A DNA stretch of 33,943 nt from an uncultured Bacteroidales bacterium (GTDB lineage: Bacteria > Bacteroidota > Bacteroidia > Bacteroidales > UBA932), in contig CAMZIP010000004.1 in the NCBI GenBank assembly GCA_947307265.1, forward strand, positions 1-33,943. The letters are read 5' to 3'. This document shows, one piece after another, positions 8,579-17,438 of the stretch. Both the position numbers and the translations under genes were made by a program. The notes under the pieces were generated by a model, which saw nothing but the letters and a program-made list of their open reading frames with translations, was not told the origin of the DNA and did no database searches. Within the stretch, counting starts at the first letter, position 1, and each line of letters opens with the position of its first letter.

Positions 8579-10234
8579 ATGAAACGCAATATCATCTTGG
8601 CGGGTGCCGCGGCAATGGCCCTCTTCGCGGCCGCCTCCTGCGACTATCTTACCGAAGACCTGAGGAGCAGCCTTGCTCCGGAAAACACCTATACAAGCTC
8701 AATGGGCTTCCAGGTGGGAGCGAACGGCCTTTATTCCATCGCCCGTTCGGAGTACAACACCTGGGGAGAGGAAGGCGCATATATGCACGGGGCCGCCTGC
8801 GCGTATGAGACGCTCCAGATTGCAACCGACATCGTCGACCAGAGCGGTGCTAAGGACGGTTCCCTGACTGCATTCGCCAACCTTACCCTCAAGGCGTCCG
8901 AGCGGTTCGTAGGTTCTTATTGGAACTGGTCCTACAACCTCATCGCTTCCGCGAACGAGATTCTCATCTATGCGGAGAAGAACGACAATTGGGACCTTCC
9001 CGGCGACAAGACGAAGTACGAGGCCATCGCCCGCTTCTTCCGTGCATACGGTTATCGCTCCCTTGTCTACCTGTATGGAGACGTTCCATACGTGGAGTCC
9101 ATCGAGACCCCGTTCAAGCTCTCTTTTACCAGAACGCCGAAGGAGGAGGTCCTCGGGCACATCATCGACGACTTCGAGTTCGCCGCGGCAAACCTTCCCA
9201 AGGATCCTGACGCCGTGAAGCCGGGCGAACTCACCTGCTGGGCGGCCTATCACCTCCTGGCGGAGATGTGCAATTTCGCCGGCCGTTACGACGACGCAAT
9301 CGCCGCCGCGAAGGCTGTCATCGATAGCAAGTACTTCAAACTCAACGACGTGCGTTTCGGCGCAAGAGCCAAGGAGCGCGGAGACGCCTTCAGCGATCTG
9401 TTCGTGGAGAACAACCAGAACCGTAATTCCGGCAACCCGGAAAGCATTTGGGTGATGCAGTTCGAGTACAAGACCGTCGGCGGCGGCACCAACTCTGACG
9501 ACTGGACGCGACGCGCCTGGAACCCCCAGTACTTCAACATCAACGGCTTCGCACTTGCCGACTCGCTCGGAGGCCGCGGCCTTGCACAGATCGCCCCGAT
9601 GAAGTGGTGGACCGGAACGAAGAATACGCAGGCGACCCAGCTCGACGGCTTCTCGGAGGAGGGCATCTTCACCCCCGGCGACATCCGCAACTCCAATTAC
9701 AACATCAAGAGGAACTGGTACTACAACAATCCGCTAGTGCCTTCTACGTTGGGGAAGCAGTGCAACATTACCGATGGTACCTGGAGCAGCGGTCAGCTTT
9801 TCCCCGCAGTCACCAAGTTCTTCTACGGAAAGGCGGACAATCTGCAGCTCACCGGTTCCTATAAGGACCGTATGAAGTGCCGTCTCGCCGAGACCTACCT
9901 CCATCTGGCCGAATCATATATCCGAAAAGGTGATGCCCAGTCCGCGGCGGAGGCCATCAACGTGGTCCGTCTCCGTGCGAAGGCTCCCCAGGTCACCGCG
10001 GCCGACATCGATATGGATTTCCTCCTTGACGAGCGGATCCGTGAACTGGTCGGCGAAGAGAGCCGCCGTTTTACCCTGGTCCGTACCGGCAAGTATGTCG
10101 AGCGCGTAAGGAAGTACAACGCCGCCATCGCCGACAAGGTCAACGAGAACCACGCGCTTTGGCCGATTCCTCAGGCCATCCTTGATGCAAACAGGGAGGG
10201 TGAGTTCCCCCAGAACCCCGGTTATGAAAACTAA
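8579..10234 (+). CDS. susD: SusD-like surface glycan-binding lipoprotein
   Basis: A 551-residue outer-membrane lipoprotein of the SusD/RagB family that captures glycan and closes the SusC channel. The signal is MKRNIILAGAAAMALFAAAS, then lipidated C21. Family hallmarks are the helical TPR-like core (ARFFRAYGYRSLVYLYGDVPYV), the loop YHLLAEMCNFAGRYDDAIAAA, the C-terminal segment DERIRELVGEESRRFTLVR, and the terminal signature QNPGY close to the stop. It lies 11 bases after susC and 12 bases before the SusE-like gene, so it is clearly co-transcribed. Length and order are normal. Confidence 0.96.
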   Translation: MKRNIILAGAAAMALFAAASCDYLTEDLRSSLAPENTYTSSMGFQVGANGLYSIARSEYNTWGEEGAYMHGAACAYETLQIATDIVDQSGAKDGSLTAFANLTLKASERFVGSYWNWSYNLIASANEILIYAEKNDNWDLPGDKTKYEAIARFFRAYGYRSLVYLYGDVPYVESIETPFKLSFTRTPKEEVLGHIIDDFEFAAANLPKDPDAVKPGELTCWAAYHLLAEMCNFAGRYDDAIAAAKAVIDSKYFKLNDVRFGARAKERGDAFSDLFVENNQNRNSGNPESIWVMQFEYKTVGGGTNSDDWTRRAWNPQYFNINGFALADSLGGRGLAQIAPMKWWTGTKNTQATQLDGFSEEGIFTPGDIRNSNYNIKRNWYYNNPLVPSTLGKQCNITDGTWSSGQLFPAVTKFFYGKADNLQLTGSYKDRMKCRLAETYLHLAESYIRKGDAQSAAEAINVVRLRAKAPQVTAADIDMDFLLDERIRELVGEESRRFTLVRTGKYVERVRKYNAAIADKVNENHALWPIPQAILDANREGEFPQNPGYEN

Positions 10235-10246
10235 AGACAGTTCAAA

Positions 10247-11539
10247 ATGAAAACATCAATCAAGACCCTGGCCCTTGCCGTGGCCGTCTTTGCGGCCGCT
10301 TCCTGCACTTGGGACCCGATCAAACACGATATACTGGCCGTGCCCGAGACGATGGTCGTCACGGCCTCCGCAGATGAGATCGTCCTTCTGGAGGACAATC
10401 TCCAAACCGAGAAACTGGTCTTCAGTTGGACGCCCGCCCGCGAGATGTCCGATGAATACTATCTGACTTACCAGACGAAATTCGACGTCGTAGGGAACAA
10501 CTTCGGCTCGAAGACCGCCATCATCCAGGAGTTCGAAGCCGGAGAGAACGAGTTCGAGGTCACTTTCGAGCAGATCAACAACTGGGCGACCGGCAGCCGG
10601 TGGGCCCTGCCCGTGAACAAGGAGTTCGATCTCGAGTTCCGAGTCATCGCGAGCTGGACCGGCGGCCCTACCTTCGAGATTCCCGAGGTCAAAACGGTCA
10701 CCGTCCACGTCACCCCGATCAAGGTCATCGTTTTCGATGCTGATGCGATGAAGGTCGCCGGCACCGCGATCGCCGTGCCTGAGAACCTCGAAAGGACGCT
10801 TGAGAACGAGAAGCAGTTCGCCTGGAGGGACCAGCTCAGCGTCGGTACGCTCCAGATCCCTGTCGACCTCGACGGCCAGACTTACTACATCGCCCCCAAG
10901 GATGGCGGCACGGCCATCAAGGATGCTGTTTCTTCCGAGATCATTATGCAGGAAGAACCGTTCTCCTGGACGGTCGCAAAGGCGGATACTTACCGCATCG
11001 TCATCGATATGGCGACGGCGAAGATCACGATCTACTCTTCCGAGAACGACCTTCAGCCGTACCATACGGGTCTCTGGTACCACTCCGGGAAGGAGCCGAA
11101 CGGCTGGGTTGAGGATGAAATCGTCGAGAACCTCTGGCTCCGTGGCGAGTCCGCCGGTTGGTCAGCGTCCGGCCGTGACCTCAAGCTCATCCAGTCTCTT
11201 GCCGACCCGCAGGTGCTCGTGTACAGCAAGGCAATCAGCGGTGTCAGCGTCGGTTCGGGCCGTACGGATTTCGCAATCCACAGTTCGTTCGAATCCACCA
11301 AGGAGGACGGGACAAAGAATCCGGGCACGATCAACAACTGCTACGTTTTCTGTCCGCTCAAGGACATTTCCGAGATGTCGGGAAGCGACTGGAACCTCGG
11401 CGGTATGCAGGCGAAGACCCCGTATCCGATGCAGGCCGGCGCAGGTGCAGAACGTGGAGGCTATTTCAGGCTTCCTGCCGGCATTACATTTATGGTTTTC
11501 GACCTCCGGAATATGACATTTATGTACGATATTCAATAA
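10247..11539 (+). CDS. SusE/SusF-like outer-membrane glycan-binding lipoprotein
   Basis: A 430-residue lipoprotein (MKTSIKTLALAVAVFAAAS then C20). The N-terminal part, about residues 25-150, resembles the SusE N-terminal immunoglobulin-like domain: an opening VPETMVVTAS, a central LVFSWTPA and the ending VKTVTVHVTP. The rest is beta-rich, with a segment around residues 205-265 (TLQIPVDLDGQTYYIAPKDG, YRIVIDMATAKITIY) like the starch-binding-type modules of SusE/F. Such proteins hold polysaccharide at the surface and vary in sequence between loci. Its position directly after susD supports the call. The C-terminal portion from about residue 270 is not one I recognise. The stop codon abuts the next start, implying translational coupling. 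Confidence 0.8.
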   Translation: MKTSIKTLALAVAVFAAASCTWDPIKHDILAVPETMVVTASADEIVLLEDNLQTEKLVFSWTPAREMSDEYYLTYQTKFDVVGNNFGSKTAIIQEFEAGENEFEVTFEQINNWATGSRWALPVNKEFDLEFRVIASWTGGPTFEIPEVKTVTVHVTPIKVIVFDADAMKVAGTAIAVPENLERTLENEKQFAWRDQLSVGTLQIPVDLDGQTYYIAPKDGGTAIKDAVSSEIIMQEEPFSWTVAKADTYRIVIDMATAKITIYSSENDLQPYHTGLWYHSGKEPNGWVEDEIVENLWLRGESAGWSASGRDLKLIQSLADPQVLVYSKAISGVSVGSGRTDFAIHSSFESTKEDGTKNPGTINNCYVFCPLKDISEMSGSDWNLGGMQAKTPYPMQAGAGAERGGYFRLPAGITFMVFDLRNMTFMYDIQ

Positions 11540-13102
11540 ATGGTTGGTTTTAAAAAAGGTTGGCTTTTGGGCACACTGTTGACGGTGTGCCCATTGGCCG
11601 TTTCAGTTTCCTGCGACAGGATGTCGCCTGAAGGCCCCGCGCCTGCCAGCGAGGGGGTCCTGGTAAAACCATCCTACAACCGGAATGACGTCCTGAAGAA
11701 TCCGATGACCGGCTGGGTGATGTATGGCAGCGCGACGGGAAGTCCTTCCTACTGGGACACCAAGTTCTATAACGAAGAACTGGGGAAAGATGTCTATGTG
11801 AAGGATTACGCCTCAGCCTGCTATATCAGGACGGGGTGGTGCTATTTTGAGCCGGAAGACGGCGTCTATGCCTGGCGTGACCCGAATTCGTCGCTCGGAA
11901 AGATGATCAAGGGGGCGCTGGACAGAGGCCTTCCCGTTGCATTCCGTATTGTCGTGGACGGCCGCGATCAGCGCAGGAACACGCCCAAGTTCGTGACGGA
12001 TGCCGGCGCCAAGTACTGGCAGTCGGATCCGAATCATCCCGAGTGGGTGACCCCTTATCCGCAAGACCCTGTGTTTCAGCGGTATTACGAGCGGCTCATC
12101 TCGGAACTTGCCAAAGACTTCGACGACCCTGACAAATGTGCGTTCGTGGATGCATACGGTCTTGGAAAGTGGGGGGAAGGCCATAACGTGTGCTATGAGG
12201 ACGGCAATCCCGTGAACGAAAGGACGGAAACGCTCAAGTATGAGGTGATGGACTGGATTACGGACGTTTATTCCAGGAATTTCAGGAACGTTCCGCTCCT
12301 GATCAACTATCACCGGGTGATCGGTCATCCCACCAGCGACGGCGCGGTCAATCCCAATACGGAAAAACTGCTGAATCTCTGTATCGGCAAGGGCTATTCT
12401 CTCCGCCAGGATGCATTCGGTATGACGGACTATTACAAATCGTGGGAAAAGGGGTACGTCGCAAACTGGTTCTACAAGCGGCCGTGCGTGATGGAGGGGG
12501 GCTGGATCGTCAGTTCCCACAGATACTGGACGGACGGCAGCGGCAAGTATCGGGAAGGGCATCCAGAGGACGTCCGGCAAGGGGAATACGAGGACAGCAA
12601 GGGCTCCAAGGTCAATATGATGGACTTCCGGGTGGGGGAGGAGACCAAATCCTGGTTCAATGATGCCTTTGACCTGGTGAGGAAGTTCGTTTCCGAAGGA
12701 GGCTATCGGCTCTATCCGGACCAGATTACGGTCATCGAAGAAATTGCAAATGGCCAGACCTTCACGCTTGCTCACCGGTGGCGCAATATGGGATGGGGTT
12801 ATTTCCCGAACAACATCCCTCAGTGGAATTACCGATACAAGGTCGCTTTCGCGCTCCTGGATTCCAAAGATGCGGTCCGCCAGCTTGTGGTGGATCCTGA
12901 GGTGGAACCTTCAGAATGGGTCGAGGGTGCCGTCAATATGTACAAGACGGATTTCAAGGTGGACGTCCCTCCGGGAAACTATACGTGGGCGGTCGCCATC
13001 GTGAATACGGCAAAGAATAATGTCCCCGGGATCAAACTCGCCGTGAAGGGAGACTTTTCCAAGGATGGCTGGTATAAGATCAAGGACGTAACCGTCAAAT
13101 AA
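11540..13102 (+). CDS. DUF4874/DUF4832 lipoprotein, possible glycoside hydrolase (copy A)
   Basis: A 520-residue lipoprotein; the signal ends VSVS before C25. The mature part starts with KNPMTGWVMYG, then IRTGWCYFEPEDGVYAWRD, AFRIVVDGRDQRRNTPKFV and PVFQRYYERLI. This layout is like the early strands of a TIM barrel in clan GH-A hydrolases. E213 lies in LGKWGEGH and E319 in VMEGGW, 106 residues apart, as expected for an acid/base after strand 4 and a nucleophile after strand 7. The C-terminal ~120 residues look like a beta-sandwich (HRWRNMGWGY to VKGDF). DUF4832/DUF4874 have no function that I know of, so catalysis is inference from motif placement. The closest relative in the window is the C-terminal half of the GH3 fusion at 1587. 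The start directly abuts the previous stop. Confidence 0.8.
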   Translation: MVGFKKGWLLGTLLTVCPLAVSVSCDRMSPEGPAPASEGVLVKPSYNRNDVLKNPMTGWVMYGSATGSPSYWDTKFYNEELGKDVYVKDYASACYIRTGWCYFEPEDGVYAWRDPNSSLGKMIKGALDRGLPVAFRIVVDGRDQRRNTPKFVTDAGAKYWQSDPNHPEWVTPYPQDPVFQRYYERLISELAKDFDDPDKCAFVDAYGLGKWGEGHNVCYEDGNPVNERTETLKYEVMDWITDVYSRNFRNVPLLINYHRVIGHPTSDGAVNPNTEKLLNLCIGKGYSLRQDAFGMTDYYKSWEKGYVANWFYKRPCVMEGGWIVSSHRYWTDGSGKYREGHPEDVRQGEYEDSKGSKVNMMDFRVGEETKSWFNDAFDLVRKFVSEGGYRLYPDQITVIEEIANGQTFTLAHRWRNMGWGYFPNNIPQWNYRYKVAFALLDSKDAVRQLVVDPEVEPSEWVEGAVNMYKTDFKVDVPPGNYTWAVAIVNTAKNNVPGIKLAVKGDFSKDGWYKIKDVTVK

Positions 13103-13107
13103 GGCTT

Positions 13108-14679
13108 ATGAATATCAAGTATTTCGCAATCAGCATAGCTGCTTATTTCCTTGTCGTTCCTTCCTGTAAGAAGCCGGAAACCGGAGACGGCACGGATACG
13201 GTCGCCGGTAAGGAAGTGTCCTTCACGCCCGACCGCAAGACCAATCTCCGCAACCCGCTCTGCGGATGGGTCCTCTACAACGGCATCGGGGAGATGAACT
13301 ACGATTTCTTCAAGCGATACGAATCTATGTCTTCGTCCGAAGGACGGGTGGATGTGACGTCCTATGCCAATACTATTCTGGTTCGCACGTCCTGGGCCGC
13401 CTTGAATCCTGAAGAAGGTGTCTATGCCTGGCAGGAGTCTTGCAATACGCCGGTCGCCAAATATTATCGCTGGCTAGTGGGTGAGGCCAAGGCCCGTGGA
13501 ATGCGCATCGGCTTCGGATATGGTATCGACGACCGCGATAAACACGAACCTTTTACTCCTCCGTATGTAAGGGCGAAAGGGGCGAAGGGTTACGAAACCA
13601 AGACGGGCTCCTACAATGGCTGGACTCCCTTCCCGGACGACCCGGTTTTCCAGAAATGTTATGAGAAGTTCATCCACGATTTCGCCCAGGAGATCAATGA
13701 TCCCGAGCACTACGAGTTCGTCCACGGAGTGGGCATCGGCAAGTGGGGCGAGTATCACAACTGCATCTATTCGACGGGTGACGAGACCAATCGCGGTGCG
13801 GTGATTGATTGGGTGTCAACGCTTTTCACGAAGGAGTTCACAAAGATTCCAACGTTCATCAACTATCACCGGCTGATCGGTTCGATGAAGTCGGACGGCG
13901 CTGCCGATCCGCTTTCCGAAGGATTTGTCGACCAGTGCGTCAAGAAAGGAATGTCCATCGGCTCCGGGGCATTCGGAATGGGCTCCTATTTCGGGACCTG
14001 GGAAAAAGGCATTGCCTTGAAATATCAGTACAAGCGTCCGGTCGTAGCGGAGGGCGGTTGGGTCAAGACTTCTCACGGAGATGCTGCTTTCAAGGATCCG
14101 CACGGATACAAAACCTGGTCTGACGTCCGTCAGGGCGAATACAATGACGCCATCGCCTGCAGCGCCAACTGCCTGGACTTCCGCTACAGCAAGAACGTGG
14201 AGGACAGCGAGACCTATTCTTGGTTCAATGACGCGTTTGACCTGGTCAGGAAATTCATCTCTGAAGGGACCTACCGCCTGTATCCGCAGAAAGTGACCGT
14301 CCCGGAGACGGCGAAGGCGGGGACGCAAGTGACAATCAACCACCGCTGGACCAACCTCGGCCAAGCATACTGCCCGACCAATATCCCTCAGTTCAAGGAC
14401 AAGTACAAGGTCGCGTTCGCCCTGCTCGACCCGTCCAATGAAAAACCTGTCGCTATGTATTATGATGAACAGGCACAACCTTGCGACTGGTACAAGAACA
14501 AGCCGGTCTCCTATTCCTTCAAGATTGATCTCAAGGGAGTAAAGCCCGGTAAATACATCTGGGCGACCGGAATCGTGGATGATGCCAGCGCGGACAGGAA
14601 GATAGGGATATACATCGCCGTCAAAGGTGACTTTACTGCTGATAACTGGTTAAAAATCAGCGATGTAACAATACAATAA
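13108..14679 (+). CDS. DUF4874/DUF4832 lipoprotein, possible glycoside hydrolase (copy B)
   Basis: A 523-residue lipoprotein (MNIKYFAISIAAYFLVVPS then C20, followed by KKPE). It is collinear with copy A along its whole length: RNPLCGWVLYNG, VRTSWAALNPEEGVYAWQE, GYGIDDRDKHEPFTPPYV, PVFQKCYEKFI, GIGKWGEYH with E215, FINYHRLIG, and AEGGW with E315. The C-terminal domain begins near HRWTNLGQAYCP. It is the most divergent of the three copies and carries short insertions such as the segment around AFKDPHGYKTW, so its substrate pocket may differ. It starts 5 bases after copy A. Being lipidated, it could act on the cell surface beside SusD or in the periplasm. The enzyme assignment is inferred. Confidence 0.8.
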   Translation: MNIKYFAISIAAYFLVVPSCKKPETGDGTDTVAGKEVSFTPDRKTNLRNPLCGWVLYNGIGEMNYDFFKRYESMSSSEGRVDVTSYANTILVRTSWAALNPEEGVYAWQESCNTPVAKYYRWLVGEAKARGMRIGFGYGIDDRDKHEPFTPPYVRAKGAKGYETKTGSYNGWTPFPDDPVFQKCYEKFIHDFAQEINDPEHYEFVHGVGIGKWGEYHNCIYSTGDETNRGAVIDWVSTLFTKEFTKIPTFINYHRLIGSMKSDGAADPLSEGFVDQCVKKGMSIGSGAFGMGSYFGTWEKGIALKYQYKRPVVAEGGWVKTSHGDAAFKDPHGYKTWSDVRQGEYNDAIACSANCLDFRYSKNVEDSETYSWFNDAFDLVRKFISEGTYRLYPQKVTVPETAKAGTQVTINHRWTNLGQAYCPTNIPQFKDKYKVAFALLDPSNEKPVAMYYDEQAQPCDWYKNKPVSYSFKIDLKGVKPGKYIWATGIVDDASADRKIGIYIAVKGDFTADNWLKISDVTIQ

Positions 14680-14708
14680 CACGAACCTGCCAATCATTGG
14701 GGACCAAT

Positions 14709-17417
14709 ATGAACTTTGCAAGGCGTTTCTTGACAGTATCCGTTATGCTGTCACTGTCCATCTCCGGCTTCGGGGAGGGCTTTGTAATGGACCTTTCCGG
14801 AGAGTGGGGATTCCAGACTGATGTGATGGATTTTCGGAGGGGATCCCTTTCCCCCCGTTACAACCACAGGCTGCAGTCGACGATCCAGCTCCCGGGTACG
14901 ACGGACGACAACAGGATCGGCTATGAGAATCCCTACAGTTATGTCGACCGCCTTACCAGGCTGTATGAGTATATGGCGCCGGCCTGGTATCAGCGCGACA
15001 TCGCTTTTCCGCAGGAATGGGAAGGGAAGCGCATATTCCTGTATATGGAGCGTACCCATTGGCTCAGTTGTGTCTGGGTGGATACGCAGGAGGTCAGCCG
15101 GCAGGACTATGTCAGCGTGCCGCATATCCACGATATCACGGACTTCGTTACGCCGGGAACTACGCATCGGATTACCCTTTGCATCGACAATCGCTTCCAG
15201 TATGATACCCATAAGTGGGACCACGCCCATACGGAGTTCACCCAGGTCAACTGGAACGGCATCCTGGGCGATTTCAAGCTGCTTGCCGTCGATCCGGTAT
15301 ATCTGGAGGACCTTCAGATGTTTCCCGATCCGGAGAATGGCCGGGTCGAGGCACGGTTCACTATCCGCAATACCAGGGAAAAGGCCGTGGACGGGCTGGT
15401 GACATTCACGGTCACCGGCCCTGACGGCAGGCAGGATGTCGTGGAACAGCCTGTCTGCTCCGAGCCTGGGGAAAATCGGTTTACGGCAACCATCAGGTTA
15501 TCCGATTGCAGGCTTTGGGACGAATTCCATCCGGACCTCTACCTGGCAGAGGCCAGGCTTGCCTCCGATGACGGGGGTTCCGACTCCCGGAGCGCAACCT
15601 TCGGAATGCGCAGCATTGGTCGTGACAGGCATCACATCTGGATCAACGGCCATCCGGTCCACCTCCGGGGAACCGTGGAAAACGCCGTGTTCCCACAGAC
15701 CGGGCATACTCCGATGGATGAGGATTCGTGGGCGCGCATTATGCGGATATGCAAGGATTACGGATTGAATCATATGCGCTTCCATTCCTGGTGCCCTCCG
15801 GATGCGGCCTTCCGTGCAGCCGACAAGGCCGGCGTCTATCTGGAAATCGAGATGCCTATGTGGGGAAAGGACGCCCTTGAAGACGAGGCGCGCTACAACT
15901 TCTTCCGTCGCGAGGTCAGGGCCATCCTGAAGGAATATGGAAATCACCCGTCCTTCCTGCTGTACTGCAACGGGAACGAGATCCAGGGCAACTTTGATTT
16001 CGTGGAGGAATTGACCGCCGCGGCCATCGCGCAGGACAGCCGCCATCTCTATAGCGGCTCGACGGCACGTGCCCGTGTGCCGTCAGACCAGTATTACATC
16101 TCGCAGGATACGCCGAAAGGCCCGGCAAAAGTATATGAAGGGCGTCCCGGTACCGATTGGGATACCAATGAGGCCTGTGATGTGGACGTGCCTGTCATTT
16201 CACACGAATCAGGCCAGCGGTGCATTTATCCGCACTTCACCGAGATTGAAAAGTATCACGGTCCTGTCAGGGCCAGAAATCTCGAGCGCTGGCGGGATCT
16301 GCTTGCCGCCCGTGGTATGGCAGGGCAGGCCGAAGTTTTTTTCCGGGCGTCCGGAGCACTGACCGTCCTGGAGTACAAGTGCGTTATGGAGGCCCATCTC
16401 CGTTCAAGCAACAGCGCTGGATTCCAGCTTCTTTCCCTCAACGACTTCACCGGACAGGGTTACGCTCCCGTCGGCATCCTCGACCCGTTCTGGGACAGCA
16501 AGGGGCTGGTGACACCGGAGGAGTGGCGTCGGTTCTGTGCGCCGAGCACCGTGCTCCTCCGCTATCCGAAGAGCGTCTATTATTCAGATGAGACTTTTAC
16601 GGGCAAGATCGAGGTCTATAATTACACGGATCAAGTCCGCCGGGCGGCGAGGGCGGAATGGAAGGTCTGCGACGCCTCCGGAAAAACACTTCTCAAGGGC
16701 GTCGCCGGCAGAATGGCCGTCAGCTCCTATGGCGTCTTCAACGGTCCATCCTTCAAGGTGAACCTCTCTTCCCTCAAGGTCCAACAGGCCCGGCAACTCA
16801 CTTTGAGCGTAAAAGTCGACGGCTTCGGAGAGAATGCCTGGAAACTATGGGTCTATCCGCATCAGGATATGCCCGTCTCTGACGCTGAAGTGTTGTATGC
16901 CCATCAGTTTGATGACGAAGCCAAGGACCGTCTCGAGGCGGGAGGGACGGTGGTCCTGATGCCGGATCCGGAACGTGTCGAGGGACGAAGGTCCGTATTC
17001 CACAATCATTTTTGGAATCCGGTGATGTTTGCCTGGGAGCCGATGACCCTGGGCTGCCTCATCGACCCGGACAATCCCATCTTTGATGGCTTCCCGACGT
17101 CCTACCATACAGACTTCCAATGGTATGGCATCATCCCCGCCTCCAAGGTGATCGACCTGCAGGAGGGACCGGCGGATCTGTGTCCTTTCATCCAGGTGAT
17201 AGACGCTTTCGACAGCAACCGGAAACTCGGCCTGGGATTTGAGGCCAGGCTCGGAAACGGGAAACTGGTCGTATTTCCGCTTCGCAGGGACGAAGCCCTC
17301 CGCTCTGACCCGGCCGCCCTTCAGCTCCTGAACAGCATCGATGCTTATGTCCACAGTCTTTCTTTCAATCCGGATATTCAAGTAGATGAGGCATTTATCG
17401 CTTCATTCTTAAAATAA
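14709..17417 (+). CDS. Secreted GH2-family glycoside hydrolase with C-terminal Rossmann-like domain
   Basis: A protein of 902 residues starting at ATG 14709; an in-frame TTG at 14697 only adds four residues before the signal peptide MNFARRFLTVSVMLSLSISG. The N-terminal sugar-binding domain starts DLSGEWGFQTD and includes IQLPGTTDDN and AWYQRDIAFP. An immunoglobulin-like domain ends near SATFGMRSI, then the TIM barrel begins WINGHPVHLRGT. The likely acid/base is E424 in CNGNEIQG and the nucleophile E500 in ISHESGQ. GH2 includes beta-galactosidases, glucuronidases, mannosidases and arabinopyranosidases, and I cannot choose between them. Residues about 700-890 (EVLYAHQFDDEAKDRLEAGG, VVLMPDPERV, LGNGKLVVFPLRR) look like a glutamine-amidotransferase-like Rossmann domain, as in some large beta-galactosidases. 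It lies 29 bases after copy B and 21 bases before the regulator. Confidence 0.88.
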   Translation: MNFARRFLTVSVMLSLSISGFGEGFVMDLSGEWGFQTDVMDFRRGSLSPRYNHRLQSTIQLPGTTDDNRIGYENPYSYVDRLTRLYEYMAPAWYQRDIAFPQEWEGKRIFLYMERTHWLSCVWVDTQEVSRQDYVSVPHIHDITDFVTPGTTHRITLCIDNRFQYDTHKWDHAHTEFTQVNWNGILGDFKLLAVDPVYLEDLQMFPDPENGRVEARFTIRNTREKAVDGLVTFTVTGPDGRQDVVEQPVCSEPGENRFTATIRLSDCRLWDEFHPDLYLAEARLASDDGGSDSRSATFGMRSIGRDRHHIWINGHPVHLRGTVENAVFPQTGHTPMDEDSWARIMRICKDYGLNHMRFHSWCPPDAAFRAADKAGVYLEIEMPMWGKDALEDEARYNFFRREVRAILKEYGNHPSFLLYCNGNEIQGNFDFVEELTAAAIAQDSRHLYSGSTARARVPSDQYYISQDTPKGPAKVYEGRPGTDWDTNEACDVDVPVISHESGQRCIYPHFTEIEKYHGPVRARNLERWRDLLAARGMAGQAEVFFRASGALTVLEYKCVMEAHLRSSNSAGFQLLSLNDFTGQGYAPVGILDPFWDSKGLVTPEEWRRFCAPSTVLLRYPKSVYYSDETFTGKIEVYNYTDQVRRAARAEWKVCDASGKTLLKGVAGRMAVSSYGVFNGPSFKVNLSSLKVQQARQLTLSVKVDGFGENAWKLWVYPHQDMPVSDAEVLYAHQFDDEAKDRLEAGGTVVLMPDPERVEGRRSVFHNHFWNPVMFAWEPMTLGCLIDPDNPIFDGFPTSYHTDFQWYGIIPASKVIDLQEGPADLCPFIQVIDAFDSNRKLGLGFEARLGNGKLVVFPLRRDEALRSDPAALQLLNSIDAYVHSLSFNPDIQVDEAFIASFLK

Positions 17418-17423
17418 GAATGC

Positions 17424-17431
17424 TATTTTTG
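17424..17431 (+). promoter_or_regulatory. Possible internal -7 box before the regulator gene
   Basis: TATTTTTG matches the Bacteroidota -7 consensus TAnnTTTG exactly and sits just ahead of the regulator ATG at 17439. No TTTG lies at the proper distance upstream, so this may be a weak constitutive promoter giving basal regulator, or chance in a short AT-rich gap. Transcription would begin within a few bases of the start codon. Confidence 0.35.
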
Positions 17432-17438
17432 CAGTATT

